A DNA stretch of 64,000 bases from Pseudomonas reactans (GTDB lineage: Bacteria; Pseudomonadota; Gammaproteobacteria; Pseudomonadales; Pseudomonadaceae): contig NZ_JACAPG010000018.1 of assembly GCF_013385825.1 (NCBI RefSeq), positions 62,001 through 126,000 on the forward strand, given 5' to 3'. The translations under genes and the position numbers were made by a program. Below the pieces are notes generated by a model. It saw nothing but the letters and a program-made list of their open reading frames with translations. It did no database searches and was not told where the DNA came from. Below, one piece after another: positions 23,581 through 31,617 of this stretch (position 1 is its first letter; each line of letters starts with the position of its first letter).

Positions 23581-24396
23581 TCATTCGCCGTGTGGCTGGT
23601 AGCGCGGGTCGCTGGCTTGCAGTTGGGTGAGGCGGGCCAGCGGATCCTGGCGATAAAAGCGGCTGAGTTGCGCGTACACCTGGGGATAATGGCTGACCAG
23701 CAAATCCGGGGCGCTGAAAAAATATTCGCTGGTGACGGCAAAGAATTCAGCCGGGTTTTCGGCGGCGTAGGGGTCGATCTCGGTCTCGGCGTCCGGGTTG
23801 GCGTCCAACTGACGGTTGAGGTCGTCGTAGGCGCTCTGCATCACGCTGGCCCATTCCTGCACGCGCATGTCGTTGTGCAGCGGCGGCAGGCCGTTGGCGT
23901 CGCCGTTGAGCATGTCGAGCTTGTGCGCCAGTTCGTGGATGACCAGGTTGTAGCCTTCCCAGTTGCCACTGGCCAGCACGCCGGGCCAGGCGAGGATCAC
24001 CGGGCCCTGTTGCCAGGCTTCGCCGCTGTGTTCGCCGTCCCATTCGTGTTCGATGCCACTGCTGTCGCGGTGGCGCTGCGGGCTGACGAAGTCGTCGGGG
24101 TACAGCACGATTTCATGGAAGCCCTGGTACCAGTCGAGGTCGCCCAGATTCATCAGCGGCAATTGCGCCTGGGCGGCGAGCAGCAGGCGTTGTTCCTGGT
24201 GCAGCTCGACGCCGGGCAGGGCGGTCAGGTGCTTTTCGGCAAGGAATACCACGCAGGCTTCGCGCAGCCACTGGTCCTGCTCGGCGCTGATGCCGTCGAG
24301 GAACGTCAGGTGGTGGCGCACCCGCTGCCAGGTGTCATCGGCAATCGGGTGCTTGGCCAGCAAGCGCCGGCGACGCCAGGCGCTGAGGGACCACAT
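23581..24396 (-). CDS. mtfA: zinc metallopeptidase of the MtfA family (M90)
   Basis: 271 residues. Zinc site NLVIHELAHKLDMLNGDANG near residue 155 supplies HExxH; AAENPAEFFAVTSEYFF near 218 gives the distal glutamate. N-terminal part includes the WYQGFHEIVLYPDDFV segment. In enteric bacteria MtfA interacts with the Mlc repressor and has aminopeptidase activity; whether that role holds in Pseudomonas is not shown. Followed 6 bp away by dedA on the same strand. Confidence 0.9.
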   Translation of the reverse strand: MWSLSAWRRRRLLAKHPIADDTWQRVRHHLTFLDGISAEQDQWLREACVVFLAEKHLTALPGVELHQEQRLLLAAQAQLPLMNLGDLDWYQGFHEIVLYPDDFVSPQRHRDSSGIEHEWDGEHSGEAWQQGPVILAWPGVLASGNWEGYNLVIHELAHKLDMLNGDANGLPPLHNDMRVQEWASVMQSAYDDLNRQLDANPDAETEIDPYAAENPAEFFAVTSEYFFSAPDLLVSHYPQVYAQLSRFYRQDPLARLTQLQASDPRYQPHGE

Positions 24397-24402
24397 ATCC
24401 GG

Positions 24403-25068
24403 TTACTGCGGCTTGGCTTCGGAGGATGCACGGCCAAAGCGGCTGCGGAACACACCAATGATCATCGGCACCAAGGACAGCAGGATGATGAACACTACGA
24501 GCAGCGACAGGTTTTTCTTGATGAATGGGACGTTGCCGAAGAAGTAACCCAGGGTTACCAGGCCGCCGACCCACAGGATGGTGCCGAATACGCTGAAGCC
24601 GAAGAAGCGCGGGTAAGGCATCTTGGCGATACCGGCCACGAACGGCGCGAAGGTGCGCAGGATCGGCAGGAAGCGCGCCAGGGTCACGGTTTTGCCGCCA
24701 TGCTTGTCGTAGAAATCGTGAGTTTTTTGCAGGTAGTCGCGACGGAAGATTTTCGAATTCGGGTTGTTGAACAAGCGTTCGCCTACCGTTCGCCCGATTA
24801 CGTAGTTGGTGCTGTCGCCCAGGATCGCCGCCAGCATTAACAGACCACCGAGCAGCACCGGGTCCATGCCGCCACCTGCGGCCACGGCGCCAGCGATGAA
24901 CAGCAACGAATCACCCGGCAGGAACGGCATGACCACCAGGCCGGTTTCGCAAAAGATGACCAGGAACAGAATGGCGTAGATCCACGGACCGTAATTGGTT
25001 ACCAGCAGGTCGAGGTAAACGTCGAGATGCAGGATAAGGTCGAGCGGGTTGAAATCCATGGATGGCAC
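24403..25068 (-). CDS. DedA-family membrane protein
   Basis: 221 residues with about five to six membrane-embedded segments. Conserved re-entrant pattern: MPFLPGDSLLFIAGAVAAGG and RFLPILRTFAPFVAGIAKMP, the arginine-bearing signature of the DedA/VTT fold. Members help move undecaprenyl phosphate or phospholipid across the inner membrane and support proton-motive force and envelope resistance; the exact member is not assigned. Shares a likely operon with mtfA downstream. Confidence 0.92.
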   Translation of the reverse strand: MPSMDFNPLDLILHLDVYLDLLVTNYGPWIYAILFLVIFCETGLVVMPFLPGDSLLFIAGAVAAGGGMDPVLLGGLLMLAAILGDSTNYVIGRTVGERLFNNPNSKIFRRDYLQKTHDFYDKHGGKTVTLARFLPILRTFAPFVAGIAKMPYPRFFGFSVFGTILWVGGLVTLGYFFGNVPFIKKNLSLLVVFIILLSLVPMIIGVFRSRFGRASSEAKPQ

Positions 25069-25242
25069 CTGTGTGAATGGCCCGGCTCAGCAGGCCTGTG
25101 CGGAAGCTCGGGTAATAAGGCTACAAGTGTATGCCGCAATTCTTACAACCCTGAAAGGTCCGCATTATACGGATTGAGAGGTGAAAAGCGTGTTGGTTTT
25201 GTAGCGGGGGATGTCGCAATGCAGTGGCGGTCGCTGCTCACC

Positions 25243-25329
25243 TGTAGGAGCCGGCTTGCCGGCGATGCAGGCACCTCGGTGTATCAGTGAGACCGCGGTG
25301 ATGCCATCGCCGGCAAGCCGGCTCCTACA
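25243..25329. repeat. REP pair (GAGCCGGCTTGCCGGC type)
   Basis: TGTAGGAGCCGGCTTGCCGG at the left and its complement at the right face each other. Occupies much of the 270-bp gap between dedA and the GNAT gene; the remaining bases hold the dedA promoter side and nothing else I can support. Confidence 0.92.
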
Positions 25330-25338
25330 GGGTGAGAA

Positions 25339-25797
25339 CTAGTCTTCGCTGATCGGCAATACGTAGTTCTTGAACTCCGTATCTTCGCGAAACCCAATCG
25401 ACTCGTAGGTCTTTTGCGCCACTTCGTTGTCGCTGCTGGTCGATACCCGCAACCGTACCGCGTGGGTCTCCTTGGCCATCTTTTTCGCCGTGCGCATCAG
25501 GTTATCCGCCACCAGTTGCCGGCGTGCGTCTTCGGCCACATAGATGTCATTGAGGATCCACACCCGTTTGAGCGACAGAGACGAAAAGCTCGGGTACAGC
25601 TGGCAAAAGCCCAGCAGTTTTTTGTCGTCATCATCCGCCAGAGCCAGGTAAATCACCGATTCCTTGCGGCGCAGGCGCTTCTCCAGAAACGCCCGTGACG
25701 AATCCGGGAAGGGCAAGGCCCCGTAGAACTCACGGTATTTGACGAACAGCGGGGTCAACAGGTCCAGGTGTTCCAGGGTCGCTTGAGTAATCCGCAT
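25339..25797 (-). CDS. GNAT-family N-acetyltransferase
   Basis: 152 residues from MRITQATLEHLDLLTPLFVKYREFYG; the longer frame from 25878 has an unlikely lead. Acetyl-CoA site near residue 90: VWILNDIYVAEDARRQLVADNLMRTA, the Q/RxxG/A-like loop of GNAT enzymes (here RRQLVA), then NEVAQKTYESIGF. Substrate unknown. Stands alone between dedA and the ethanolamine genes. Confidence 0.87.
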   Translation of the reverse strand: MRITQATLEHLDLLTPLFVKYREFYGALPFPDSSRAFLEKRLRRKESVIYLALADDDDKKLLGFCQLYPSFSSLSLKRVWILNDIYVAEDARRQLVADNLMRTAKKMAKETHAVRLRVSTSSDNEVAQKTYESIGFREDTEFKNYVLPISED

Positions 25798-25889
25798 GCC
25801 AGGCCTCAACTTCCAAATGGGGTATGACCACACAAGCGGCCGTGACTCGATGCTGCCTAATGGCGTGAAAAAGCGCAATCGTGCCGCGA

Positions 25890-26723
25890 TCAGTCATCCG
25901 GTGAACTGAGTAGGAAATTGCCTTTCATCAGGTCCGGATCATCCGATTCGATGGTCTGAACCTGCGCCTCGTCCTTGAGATTGACCCCCGACAGCTGCCG
26001 ACGACACGCCTCTCGCATCAAGTACAGCAAACGATGCGCCGCCATGCCATAGCTCAGGCCCTCCAGGCGCACATTGGAGATGCAATTGCGATAGGCGTCA
26101 GTGAGGCCGACCTTGGGGTTGTAGGTGAAATACAGGCCCAGGCTGTCCGGCGAACTGAGCCCCGGCCGTTCGCCGATCAGGATCACCACCATCTTGGCAC
26201 CAAGCAATTGCCCGATTTCATCGGCCACCGCCACGCGGCCTTGTTCCACCAGGATGACCGGCGACAACGACCAACCTTCCGCGTGGGTTTGTTCTTCCAT
26301 GCGTGTCAGAAAGGGCAGGGTATGTTTATGTACGGCCAAGGCGGATAAACCATCGGCCACCACCACGGCTAAATCCACGCCGCCGGGATTGGCTGACGCA
26401 TGGTCGCGCAGCGCTTGGGCGGATTCATCACTCAGGCGCCGCCCCAGGTCCGGGCGTTGCAGGTAGCTGTGTCGGTCGGCAGCGGCACTGTGCAGCAACA
26501 GCGTTTCACGCCCGCGTTCGGCCAACTGGCTGCTGAGGCCCGTATGGTCAAAAGGTAAATGCACCGCGTCCCGCGCCTGGGCGTGGGCAAACTGAAAATC
26601 CAGCTGCGCATTGGTGGGAATGCTGGTGCCGGTGCGGCCCAGGGCGATGCGCGCCGGGGTCAGGCGACGCAGTTCCAGCCAGGGGTTGTCAGGCAGGTCG
26701 AGTTGCACAGGCGGCTCCTTCAT
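25890..26723 (-). CDS. eutC: ethanolamine ammonia-lyase small subunit
   Basis: 277 residues from MKEPPVQLDLPDNPWLELRR, whose ATG overlaps the eutB stop as ATGA. Together with EutB it forms the adenosylcobalamin-dependent lyase that splits ethanolamine to acetaldehyde and ammonia. Seen: LTPARIALGRTGTSIPTNAQ, the family opening, FQFAHAQARDAVHLPFD, VVADGLSALAVHKH, LIGERPGLSSPDSLGLYFTY and NCISNVRLEGLSY. Order eutB-eutC is standard. Confidence 0.96.
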   Translation of the reverse strand: MKEPPVQLDLPDNPWLELRRLTPARIALGRTGTSIPTNAQLDFQFAHAQARDAVHLPFDHTGLSSQLAERGRETLLLHSAAADRHSYLQRPDLGRRLSDESAQALRDHASANPGGVDLAVVVADGLSALAVHKHTLPFLTRMEEQTHAEGWSLSPVILVEQGRVAVADEIGQLLGAKMVVILIGERPGLSSPDSLGLYFTYNPKVGLTDAYRNCISNVRLEGLSYGMAAHRLLYLMREACRRQLSGVNLKDEAQVQTIESDDPDLMKGNFLLSSPDD

Positions 26724-28114
26724 CCCAGTTGCGCCAAGGCTTGGCGAAAGGCCGGTGGCAGGCTGTTGCCGAAGTGCACCTTGCCGTCGGCTTGCGTGAA
26801 GATGCCCATTTTTGCCAGCCACTGTTCAAACTCCGGCGCCGGTTTTAAACCCAATGTTTGCCGGGCGTACAGCGCGTCGTGGAACGAGGTGGTTTGGTAG
26901 TTGAGCATGATGTCGTCGGAACCGGGGATGCCCATGATGAAGTTGATCCCGGCCACGCCCAGCAGGGTCAGCAGGGTGTCCATGTCGTCCTGGTCGGCTT
27001 CTGCGTGGTTGGTGTAGCAGATGTCACAACCCATGGGCACGCCGAGCAGCTTGCCGCAGAAGTGGTCTTCGAGGCCGGCGCGGATGATCTGCTTGCCGTT
27101 GTAGAGGTACTCCGGACCGATAAATCCTACGACGGTATTCACCAGAAACGGTTTGAAATGTCGGGCTACCGCGTAGGCGCGGGTCTCGCAGGTTTGTTGG
27201 TCGACGCCAAAGTGCGCGTTGGCCGATAAGGCGCTGCCCTGGCCGGTTTCGAAATACATAAGGTTCTGGCCCAAGGTGCCGCGGTTGAGGCTCAACCCTG
27301 CTTCGTAACCCTCCTGCAGCACGCTCAGGCTGATGCCGAAACTGGCGTTGGCCGCCTCGGTGCCGGCAATAGATTGGAACACCAGATCCAGCGGCACGCC
27401 ACGGTTGATGGCCTCGATGGAGGTGGTGACGTGGGTGAGTACGCAGGCCTGGGTCGGGATCTCATAGCGCTGAATGATCGCGTCGAGCATCTCCAGCATG
27501 GCGCAGATCGAGGCGATGCTGTCGGTGGCCGGGTTGATGCCGATCATGGCGTCGCCGTTGCCGTACAACAGGCCATCGAGAATACTCGCGGCGATGCCCG
27601 CCGGTTCGTCTGTCGGATGGTTGGGTTGCAGCCGCGTGGATAAACGCCCGCGCAGGCCCATGGTGCCGCGAAATTGCGTGACCACGCGAATCTTCTGCGC
27701 CACCAGCACCAGGTCCTGCACACGCATGATCTTGGACACGGCCGCCGCCATCTCTGGCGTCAGACCTGGCGCTAGTGCGCGTAGGGAATGTTCGTCGGCC
27801 GCATCACTGAGCAGCCAGTCGCGCAGGCCGCCCACGGTCAGGTGGCTGATCGGCGCAAACGCCTGTTTGTCGTGGGTGTCGATGATCAGGCGGGTGACTT
27901 CGTCGCTTTCGTAGGGGATCAGCACTTCTTGCAGGAAGTGCTTCAGCGGGATATTTGCCAGTGCCATCTGCGCGGCCACGCGCTCACCGTCGTTCTGTGC
28001 GGCGACGCCGGCCAGAAAGTCCCCGGAACGCGCGGGGCTGGCCTTGGCCATCACGTCCTTGAGGCTGTCGAAGCGGTAGGTTTGTGCACCCACCGCGTGG
28101 GAAAAGCTTGCCAT
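26720..28114 (-). CDS. eutB: ethanolamine ammonia-lyase large subunit
   Basis: 464 residues from MASFSHAVGAQTYRFDSLKD, preceded on its strand by AAGGAGA; a start at 28141 is less likely. Catalytic subunit with the TIM barrel that binds substrate and the coenzyme base. Seen: SPARSGDFLAGVAAQNDGERVAA, IGINPATDS, GTEAANASFGISL, NVVGFIGPEYLYNGKQIIRAG-like segment near residue 320 and MGIPGSDDIMLNYQTTSFHD. Lies between the permease and eutC; the set lacks eut microcompartment genes. Confidence 0.96.
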   Translation of the reverse strand: MASFSHAVGAQTYRFDSLKDVMAKASPARSGDFLAGVAAQNDGERVAAQMALANIPLKHFLQEVLIPYESDEVTRLIIDTHDKQAFAPISHLTVGGLRDWLLSDAADEHSLRALAPGLTPEMAAAVSKIMRVQDLVLVAQKIRVVTQFRGTMGLRGRLSTRLQPNHPTDEPAGIAASILDGLLYGNGDAMIGINPATDSIASICAMLEMLDAIIQRYEIPTQACVLTHVTTSIEAINRGVPLDLVFQSIAGTEAANASFGISLSVLQEGYEAGLSLNRGTLGQNLMYFETGQGSALSANAHFGVDQQTCETRAYAVARHFKPFLVNTVVGFIGPEYLYNGKQIIRAGLEDHFCGKLLGVPMGCDICYTNHAEADQDDMDTLLTLLGVAGINFIMGIPGSDDIMLNYQTTSFHDALYARQTLGLKPAPEFEQWLAKMGIFTQADGKVHFGNSLPPAFRQALAQLG

Positions 28115-28166
28115 ACAGTGTCTCCTTGACGACGCGAGCAACTGCCCGCGTCGAGGTTTACGGCAG

Positions 28167-29600
28167 TTAGTGCAGGGCGGCCTCTGCGGCCTGGATCGCC
28201 GCGAATTCCTCTTCGGGCGTGCCTGCTACCAAGTGATGCCGGCTGTAGAAAGCAAAGTAAGCAATTAATACTCCATAGATGATCGCGGCGCCAATGACCA
28301 CCCGCGGATCCACCAGAAAGCCCGCCACCACGGCCACGCAGGCCAGCACCAGCGCAACGCCGGAGGTGAAAATGCCACCTGGCGTGCGGTACGGACGGTC
28401 CATTTTGGGGCGACGGATGCGCAGGGTGATGTGCGCGGCCATCATCAGCACGTAGGAAATGGTCGCGCCAAACACGGCCACCAGAATCAGCAGGTCACCC
28501 TGGCCGGTCAGCGACAAGCCAAAGCCGATGATGCCGGGGATCACCAAGGCCAATACTGGCGCCTTGCTTTTATTGGTCTGGGACAGTTTGCGCGGCAGGT
28601 AGCCGGCGCGGGACAGTGCGAAGATCTGCCGCGAATAGGCGTAGATGATCGAGAAAAAGCTCGCGATCAAGCCCGCCAGGCCGACCAGGTTGACGAAACT
28701 GCCCATCCAGGTCGAGCCGCCGTAAGACAATGCCAGTGCTTCAACCAGCGGGTTGCCGGATTTGATCAGCGCGTAAGTACCCGCGCCGCCCGGTGCAATC
28801 ACGAGGATAAGCAAGGCAAAACTGGTCAGCACCACAATGGCGCCGATCAGGCCGCGCGGCAGGTCGCGTTTCGGGTTCTTGGTTTCTTCGGCGGCCAGTG
28901 GCACGCCTTCTACCGCCAGGAAAAACCAGATGGCATAGGGAATTGCGGCCCACACACCCACGTAGCCGAACGGCAGGAAGGTGCTGGCACCCTTGGCCTC
29001 GGTCACCGGAATGTCCAGCAGGTTGGCGACATTGAAATGCGGCACCATCGCGACCAGAAACACACCCAGTGCGATGGCGGCCACGGCGGTGATCACAAAC
29101 ATCAACTTCAGGGCTTCGCCCACACCAAAGATGTGGATGCCGATAAAGATGATGTAGAACGCCAGGTAAATCATCCAGCCGCCGATACCGAACAGCGACT
29201 CGCAATACGCACCGATAAACACCGCGATGGCGGCGGGGGCAATGGCGTATTCGATCAGGATCGCGGTGCCCGTGAGGAACCCACCCCACGGCCCGAATGC
29301 GCTGCGGGCAAAACCGTAGCCGCCGCCAGCGGTAGGAATCATTGAAGACAGTTCGGCCAGGGAAAAGCACATGCACAGGTACATGGTGGCCATCAGCAAT
29401 GTGGCAAGGAACATCCCGCCCCAGCCGCCTTGGGCCAGGCCGAAGTTCCAGCCGGCGTAGTCGCCGGAGATCACGTAGGCAACGCCGAGGCCGACCAGCA
29501 GCACCCAGCCGGCGGCGCCTTTTTTCAGTTCGCGTTGTTGGAAGTATTGAGAGTCGACTTTTTCGAAGTCGACGGAGGATCCTGTCGGTTCGCTAGGCAT
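28167..29600 (-). CDS. eat: ethanolamine permease (APC superfamily)
   Basis: 477 residues, about 12 membrane segments. First helix region carries GWVLLVGLGVAYVISGDYAG and the loop after helix 2 SMIPTAGGGYGFARSAFGP, the APC substrate-binding pattern seen in Eat permeases. YAIWFFLAVEGVPLAAEETK near residue 220 is typical of amine/amino-acid transporters. Sits upstream of eutBC on the same strand (25-bp style spacing), bringing in the lyase substrate. Confidence 0.93.
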   Translation of the reverse strand: MPSEPTGSSVDFEKVDSQYFQQRELKKGAAGWVLLVGLGVAYVISGDYAGWNFGLAQGGWGGMFLATLLMATMYLCMCFSLAELSSMIPTAGGGYGFARSAFGPWGGFLTGTAILIEYAIAPAAIAVFIGAYCESLFGIGGWMIYLAFYIIFIGIHIFGVGEALKLMFVITAVAAIALGVFLVAMVPHFNVANLLDIPVTEAKGASTFLPFGYVGVWAAIPYAIWFFLAVEGVPLAAEETKNPKRDLPRGLIGAIVVLTSFALLILVIAPGGAGTYALIKSGNPLVEALALSYGGSTWMGSFVNLVGLAGLIASFFSIIYAYSRQIFALSRAGYLPRKLSQTNKSKAPVLALVIPGIIGFGLSLTGQGDLLILVAVFGATISYVLMMAAHITLRIRRPKMDRPYRTPGGIFTSGVALVLACVAVVAGFLVDPRVVIGAAIIYGVLIAYFAFYSRHHLVAGTPEEEFAAIQAAEAALH

Positions 29601-29680
29601 GGGGAAGTACCTTTCATTGTTATTGTTTTAACTCGGCCTCTTTGTGCCGAATGTAGTTCGCAAGTACTTATAAAGATCAC

Positions 29681-29770
29681 TGTAGGAGCTGGCTTGCCAG
29701 CGATAGCGTCGGCCCAGTCACTACTGATGTTGGATGACACACCGCTATCGCCGGCAAGCCGGCTCCTACA
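29681..29770. repeat. REP pair (GAGCTGGCTTGCCAGC variant)
   Basis: Left arm TGTAGGAGCTGGCTTGCCAG carries a compensated change relative to other copies (C to T with G to A), keeping the stem. Right arm is the usual complement. A decayed third element (AGAAGCCCGCTCGCCGGCAA) follows at about 29790-29810, just before the aldehyde dehydrogenase stop. Confidence 0.9.
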
Positions 29771-29825
29771 GTGGGTCGCATTTCACCCGTAGAAGCCCGC
29801 TCGCCGGCAATAGCGGTTTAATGGT

Positions 29826-31346
29826 TTAGAAGAAACCCAGCGGATTAATGTCGTAACTCACCAGCAAGTTCTTGGTCTGCTGGTAGTGGTCCAACATCAT
29901 CTTGTGCGTCTCACGGCCCACACCGGACTTCTTGTAACCACCAAACGCGGCATGCGCCGGGTACAGGTGGTAGCAGTTGGTCCACACGCGGCCCGCCTTG
30001 ATCGCGCGGCCCATGCGGTAGGCGCGGTTGATGTCGCGGGTCCAGACGCCGGCGCCCAGGCCGAACTCGGTGTCGTTGGCAATTGCCAGGGCTTCGGCTT
30101 CGTCCTTGAAGGTGGTGATGCTCACCACCGGGCCGAAGATCTCTTCCTGGAACACACGCATTTCGTTGGTGCCCTTGAGCAGGGTCGGCTGGATGTAATA
30201 ACCGCCGGCCATGTCGCCGGTGAGCTTCTCGACTTTGCCGCCGGTCAGCAGTTGTGCGCCTTCGCCCTTGGCGATTTCCAGGTAGGACAGGATCTTGTCG
30301 AACTGCTGCTCGGACGCCTGGGCGCCGACCATGGTGTCGGTGTCCAGCGGATCGCCGCGTTTGATCGACTCGATTTTCTTCATGACGACTTTCATGAAGT
30401 CGTCGTAGATCGACTCTTCCACCAGCGCACGGGAAGGGCAGGTGCACACTTCACCTTGGTTGAAGAACGCCAGCACTAAGCCTTCAGCGGCTTTCTCGAT
30501 AAAGGACGGCTCGGCTTTCATGATGTCGGCGAAGAAGATGTTCGGCGACTTGCCGCCCAGTTCAACGGTGGACGGAATGATGTTCTCAGCCGCCGCATGC
30601 ATGATGTGCGAGCCCACGGGCGTCGAGCCAGTGAAGGCAATCTTGGCAATACGCTTGCTGGTGGCGAGGGCTTCGCCGGCTTCTTTACCGAAACCTTGAA
30701 CCACGTTCAACACGCCAGGTGGCAACAGGTCACCGATCACCTCCATCAGCACGGTGATGCCCAGCGGAGTTTGCTCGGCGGGCTTGAGCACCACGCAGTT
30801 GCCAGCGGCCAGGGCCGGCGCGAGTTTCCACGCAGCCATCAGGATCGGGAAGTTCCACGGGATGATCTGACCGACCACGCCGAGCGGTTCATGGAAGTGG
30901 TAGGACGCGGTGTGTTCGTTTATTTCGGCGCTGGTGCCTTCCTGGGCGCGGATGCAGCCGGCGAAGTAGCGGAAGTGGTCGGCGGCCAGTGGGATGTCGG
31001 CGTTGAGGGTTTCACGCACGGCCTTGCCGTTGTCCCAGGTTTCGGTGATGGCCAGCAGTTCGAGGTTCTGTTCGATGCGGTCGGCGATTTTCAGCAGGAC
31101 CAGCGAGCGGTCCTGGGCCGAGGTCTTGCCCCAGGCGTCGGCGGCGGCATGGGCGGCGTCCAGGGCCTTGTCGATGTCTTTGGCAGTGGAGCGCGGGAAT
31201 TCGGCGATTGCCTTGCCGTTGACCGGCGAGGTGTTGGTGAAATAGTTGCCATCGACCGGCGCAACGAACTCGCCACCGATGTAGTTGCCGTACTTGGCCT
31301 TGAACGAAACGATGGCGCCTTCAGTACCTGGGTGTGCGTAACGCAT
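29826..31346 (-). CDS. exaC: NAD-dependent acetaldehyde (aldehyde) dehydrogenase
   Basis: 506 residues from MRYAHPGTEGAIVSFKAKYG, placed by the SD GGAG at 31356-31359; 93 further in-frame codons upstream would cross the promoter. Oxidises acetaldehyde, the product of the ethanolamine lyase, to acetate. NAD site and active residues: GQIIPWNFPILMAAWKLAPA, ELGGKSPNIFFAD, FNQGEVCTCPSRALVEES with the catalytic Cys. It is preceded by a sigma-54 promoter and faces the activator gene. Symbol follows the P. aeruginosa ExaC resemblance; other names are possible. Confidence 0.92.
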   Translation of the reverse strand: MRYAHPGTEGAIVSFKAKYGNYIGGEFVAPVDGNYFTNTSPVNGKAIAEFPRSTAKDIDKALDAAHAAADAWGKTSAQDRSLVLLKIADRIEQNLELLAITETWDNGKAVRETLNADIPLAADHFRYFAGCIRAQEGTSAEINEHTASYHFHEPLGVVGQIIPWNFPILMAAWKLAPALAAGNCVVLKPAEQTPLGITVLMEVIGDLLPPGVLNVVQGFGKEAGEALATSKRIAKIAFTGSTPVGSHIMHAAAENIIPSTVELGGKSPNIFFADIMKAEPSFIEKAAEGLVLAFFNQGEVCTCPSRALVEESIYDDFMKVVMKKIESIKRGDPLDTDTMVGAQASEQQFDKILSYLEIAKGEGAQLLTGGKVEKLTGDMAGGYYIQPTLLKGTNEMRVFQEEIFGPVVSITTFKDEAEALAIANDTEFGLGAGVWTRDINRAYRMGRAIKAGRVWTNCYHLYPAHAAFGGYKKSGVGRETHKMMLDHYQQTKNLLVSYDINPLGFF

Positions 31347-31410
31347 GGTGGGTATCTCCTGACTTTTATGTTTATTGGAGTACAGCGATATTGCGCTTGA
31401 TAAAGCGTAG

Positions 31411-31427
31411 AGCAAAGGTTGGGCCAG
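31411..31427 (-). promoter_or_regulatory. sigma-54 (-24/-12) promoter of the aldehyde dehydrogenase gene
   Basis: Minus strand reads CTGGCCCAACCTTTGCT: GG and GC separated by exactly ten bases, with TTTGC at the -12 side, close to the TGGCAC-N5-TTGC consensus. The -12 end is about 65 bp before the ATG. The divergent neighbour is a sigma-54 activator, which strengthens the call. Confidence 0.8.
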
Positions 31428-31502
31428 CGCTTTGCAAGCTAGGTAAATCAAGGGGTTGGGCTTTGTAGCAAGGCGTTGCTGTGGCAGGCTCGATACACCC
31501 GG

Positions 31503-31539
31503 TGTGACAGTTTGTGCCATAAACGGTACAGCCTGTGAC
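31503..31539 (-). promoter_or_regulatory. candidate activator-binding sites upstream of the sigma-54 promoter
   Basis: TGTGAC occurs at 31503-31508 and 31534-31539 (31 bp, about three helical turns), and TGTGCC-N6-GGTACA (31512-31529) is a near dyad between them. Position, roughly 90-125 bp upstream of the promoter, suits enhancer sites for the divergent activator. Pattern by eye. Confidence 0.4.
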
Positions 31540-31617
31540 CGGTGGGTCGGCCCGGGATTGCATTGCCTGGATGGCTGGGGGATGCTGGCAGTTCTCACGC
31601 AGGGAGAATAATAAGAA

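Noticed and set aside
25890..31346. Ethanolamine microcompartment locus
   Set aside because: Only the lyase subunits, permease and aldehyde dehydrogenase are present; no shell or eutH/eutA-type genes, so this is the compartment-free pathway.
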